Positions 7,131 through 8,011 of a DNA stretch of 8,011 bases are shown in pieces. Each line of letters begins with the position of its first letter. The stretch's first letter is position 1. Under the pieces are notes generated by a model, which ran no database searches, was not told where the DNA came from, and saw nothing but the letters and a program-made list of their open reading frames with translations. The position numbers were made by a program, and so were the translations under genes. This DNA comes from an uncultured Blautia sp. (GTDB taxonomy: Bacteria > Bacillota > Clostridia > Lachnospirales > Lachnospiraceae), in contig URHH01000114.1 of the NCBI GenBank assembly GCA_900547615.1, forward strand, positions 1 to 8,011. Reading direction: 5' to 3'.

Positions 7131-7904
7131 ATGACGATTCAAATTTTTGCCAGTGATTTAGATGGAACACTTTTGAATAAGGAGAGCCGAATATCAGATG
7201 AGACAGCAAACGTAGTAAAAAGAGCGCAGAGAGCAGGAAAATATTTTATGACAGTAACAGGAAGGTCATGGAATATGGCGCATCGGATTTTTCAGGCGGC
7301 TGGAATAGAGGCAGAGTATATTTTGTTGAATGGTGCAGAATTTAGAACCTCATCTGGAAAAGTGATTTATCAGGAAGCTATAGACATGTCCTTGGCAGAA
7401 AAGATAATGGAATATTTATTGGATGCTGGAATTGATTTTGAAGTAAATACAGGTAATGGAGATTTTTCTACAGATACAAAGTTATGTAATACGGCATTTG
7501 AATTTCAAAATTGTGCTCAGATTATAAATCACAGTTTAAAGATACTTAAATTCTTTGTATTTTCTGAGGATATAGATTTGCTTGAAAAAGTGAAAAGATA
7601 TTTGAGGGAACAGGAGGGGCTTTCTGTTACTTCATCTGCTATATGGAATGTAGAAATCACAGCAGCGGCTGCGGAAAAAGGGAAAATGCTGAAAAGAGCA
7701 GCACAGTTTTATGATATTCCCTATGAGGAAGTAATGGTGTTTGGAGATGGGGAAAACGATAAAAGAATGTTCAGGGAATTTGCTCATTCCTGTGCAGTAA
7801 AGAATGCTGTTCCTGCTGTACGAAAACTGGCAGAGAAAATTATAGAGAGCAATGAGGAAAATGGCGTGGCAAAAGAAATAAATCGTATTTTAGAGTGTGT
7901 ATAA
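7131..7904 (+). CDS. Cof-type HAD-superfamily (IIB) sugar-phosphate phosphatase
   Basis: Complete 257-residue haloacid dehalogenase-superfamily hydrolase of the Cof/YidA type, predicted to remove phosphate from small sugar phosphates in the cytoplasm with Mg2+. Motif I is DLDGT with nucleophile D9 and acid/base D11. Motif II is T43 in VTGR, motif III is K183 in EKGKML, and motif IV is GDGEND (205-210) supplying the metal ligands D206 and D210. The stretch between about 85 and 175 is the C2-type cap that sets substrate choice, and it cannot be read for specificity by eye. The length is slightly below the common 260-290 residues. The ATG lies 3 bases after the GH36 stop, with only a weak ribosome site (AGGCAGG, 7113-7119), suggesting translation coupled to GH36. 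It is the last gene of the operon, followed by a strong terminator. Its substrate is unknown. Inclusion here suggests a phosphorylated hexose or disaccharide made by the pathway. Confidence 0.92.
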   Translation: MTIQIFASDLDGTLLNKESRISDETANVVKRAQRAGKYFMTVTGRSWNMAHRIFQAAGIEAEYILLNGAEFRTSSGKVIYQEAIDMSLAEKIMEYLLDAGIDFEVNTGNGDFSTDTKLCNTAFEFQNCAQIINHSLKILKFFVFSEDIDLLEKVKRYLREQEGLSVTSSAIWNVEITAAAAEKGKMLKRAAQFYDIPYEEVMVFGDGENDKRMFREFAHSCAVKNAVPAVRKLAEKIIESNEENGVAKEINRILECV

Positions 7905-7908
7905 AAAC

Positions 7909-7940
7909 AAAAAGACTTTCCATTATCGGAAAGTCTTTTT
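7909..7940. terminator. Bidirectional intrinsic terminator between sugar operon and tRNA-Gly
   Basis: A perfect 13-bp inverted repeat, AAAAAGACTTTCC (7909-7921) and GGAAAGTCTTTTT (7928-7940), encloses a 6-base loop. The A and T ends give a T-tract in both directions: TTTTT at 7936-7940 on the plus strand, and a run of Ts broken by one G on the minus strand (7913-7904). It starts 5 bases after the phosphatase stop and sits 3 bases from the 3' end of the convergent tRNA gene, so it can end both transcripts. Confidence 0.92.
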
Positions 7941-7943
7941 GAG

Positions 7944-8011
7944 AGCGATAGACGGGACTCGAACCCGCGGTCTCGACCTTGGCAAGGTCGCGCGTTACCA
8001 ACTACGCCACT
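7944..8011 (-). tRNA. tRNA-Gly (anticodon GCC), 5' end cut by window edge
   Basis: Read on the minus strand, the sequence folds as a tRNA. It shows the last two bases of the 5' acceptor strand, TG, a D-arm with stem GCGT/ACGC, and an anticodon arm CGACC-TTGCCAA-GGTCG with anticodon GCC at 7983-7981. These are followed by a 5-base variable loop AGACC, a T-arm GCGGG-TTCGAGT-CCCGT, the 3' acceptor strand CTATCGC and discriminator T at 7944. Counting the arms gives 73 bases in full, of which 68 are visible. The missing 5 lie beyond position 8011 and should read GCGAT if the acceptor stem pairs fully. The 3' CCA is not encoded (CTC follows). Confidence 0.95.

Noticed and set aside
1..8011. CRISPR array, insertion sequence, phage or toxin-antitoxin module
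   Set aside because: I saw no regularly spaced repeats, transposase or integrase motifs, or small paired genes. Nearly all bases are accounted for by the described genes and short gaps.

Overview
The window looks like chromosome of a gut-type clostridium, most likely family Lachnospiraceae (Blautia / Mediterraneibacter-like). I infer this from the AT-leaning Firmicutes codon use, strong AGGAGG-type ribosome binding sites, a tRNA gene without an encoded CCA, and a sucrose/alpha-galactoside utilisation locus of the kind these bacteria carry. No species can be named from the sequence alone.

Layout. (1) Positions 1-1132, plus strand: the 3' end of a membrane protein gene, probably an ABC permease, followed after 4 bases by a complete ABC ATPase gene. 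Both face an unrelated neighbour. (2) Positions 1115-1157: a hairpin terminator shared by convergent genes. Its T-tract serves the minus-strand gene and is written inside the last codons of the ATPase gene. (3) Positions 1170-2021, minus strand: an AraC-family sugar-responsive regulator. (4) Positions 2022-2152: an AT-rich divergent control region. (5) Positions 2153-7904, plus strand: a tight four-gene operon of GH32 beta-fructosidase (sucrose-6-phosphate hydrolase), PTS EIIBC sugar permease, GH36 alpha-galactosidase and Cof-type HAD phosphatase. (6) Positions 7909-7940: a strong bidirectional terminator. (7) Positions 7944-8011, minus strand: tRNA-Gly(GCC), cut by the window end.

How the genes work together. 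The EIIBC permease imports and phosphorylates a glucoside, best guess sucrose. The cytoplasmic GH32 enzyme splits the phosphorylated product to glucose-6-phosphate and fructose. The cytoplasmic GH36 enzyme removes alpha-galactosyl units from melibiose/raffinose-type sugars. The HAD phosphatase may trim sugar phosphates. The divergent AraC-type protein is the obvious candidate regulator. No EIIA domain and no fructokinase lie in the window, so these must come from elsewhere.

The most thought-provoking point is chemical. In raffinose the glucose O6 is already occupied by galactose, so a sucrose-type PTS cannot make the usual 6-phosphate on it, yet an intracellular alpha-galactosidase sits in the same operon. 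Otherwise this is a recognisable carbohydrate locus. I found no CRISPR array, insertion sequence, phage gene or clearly undescribed system.
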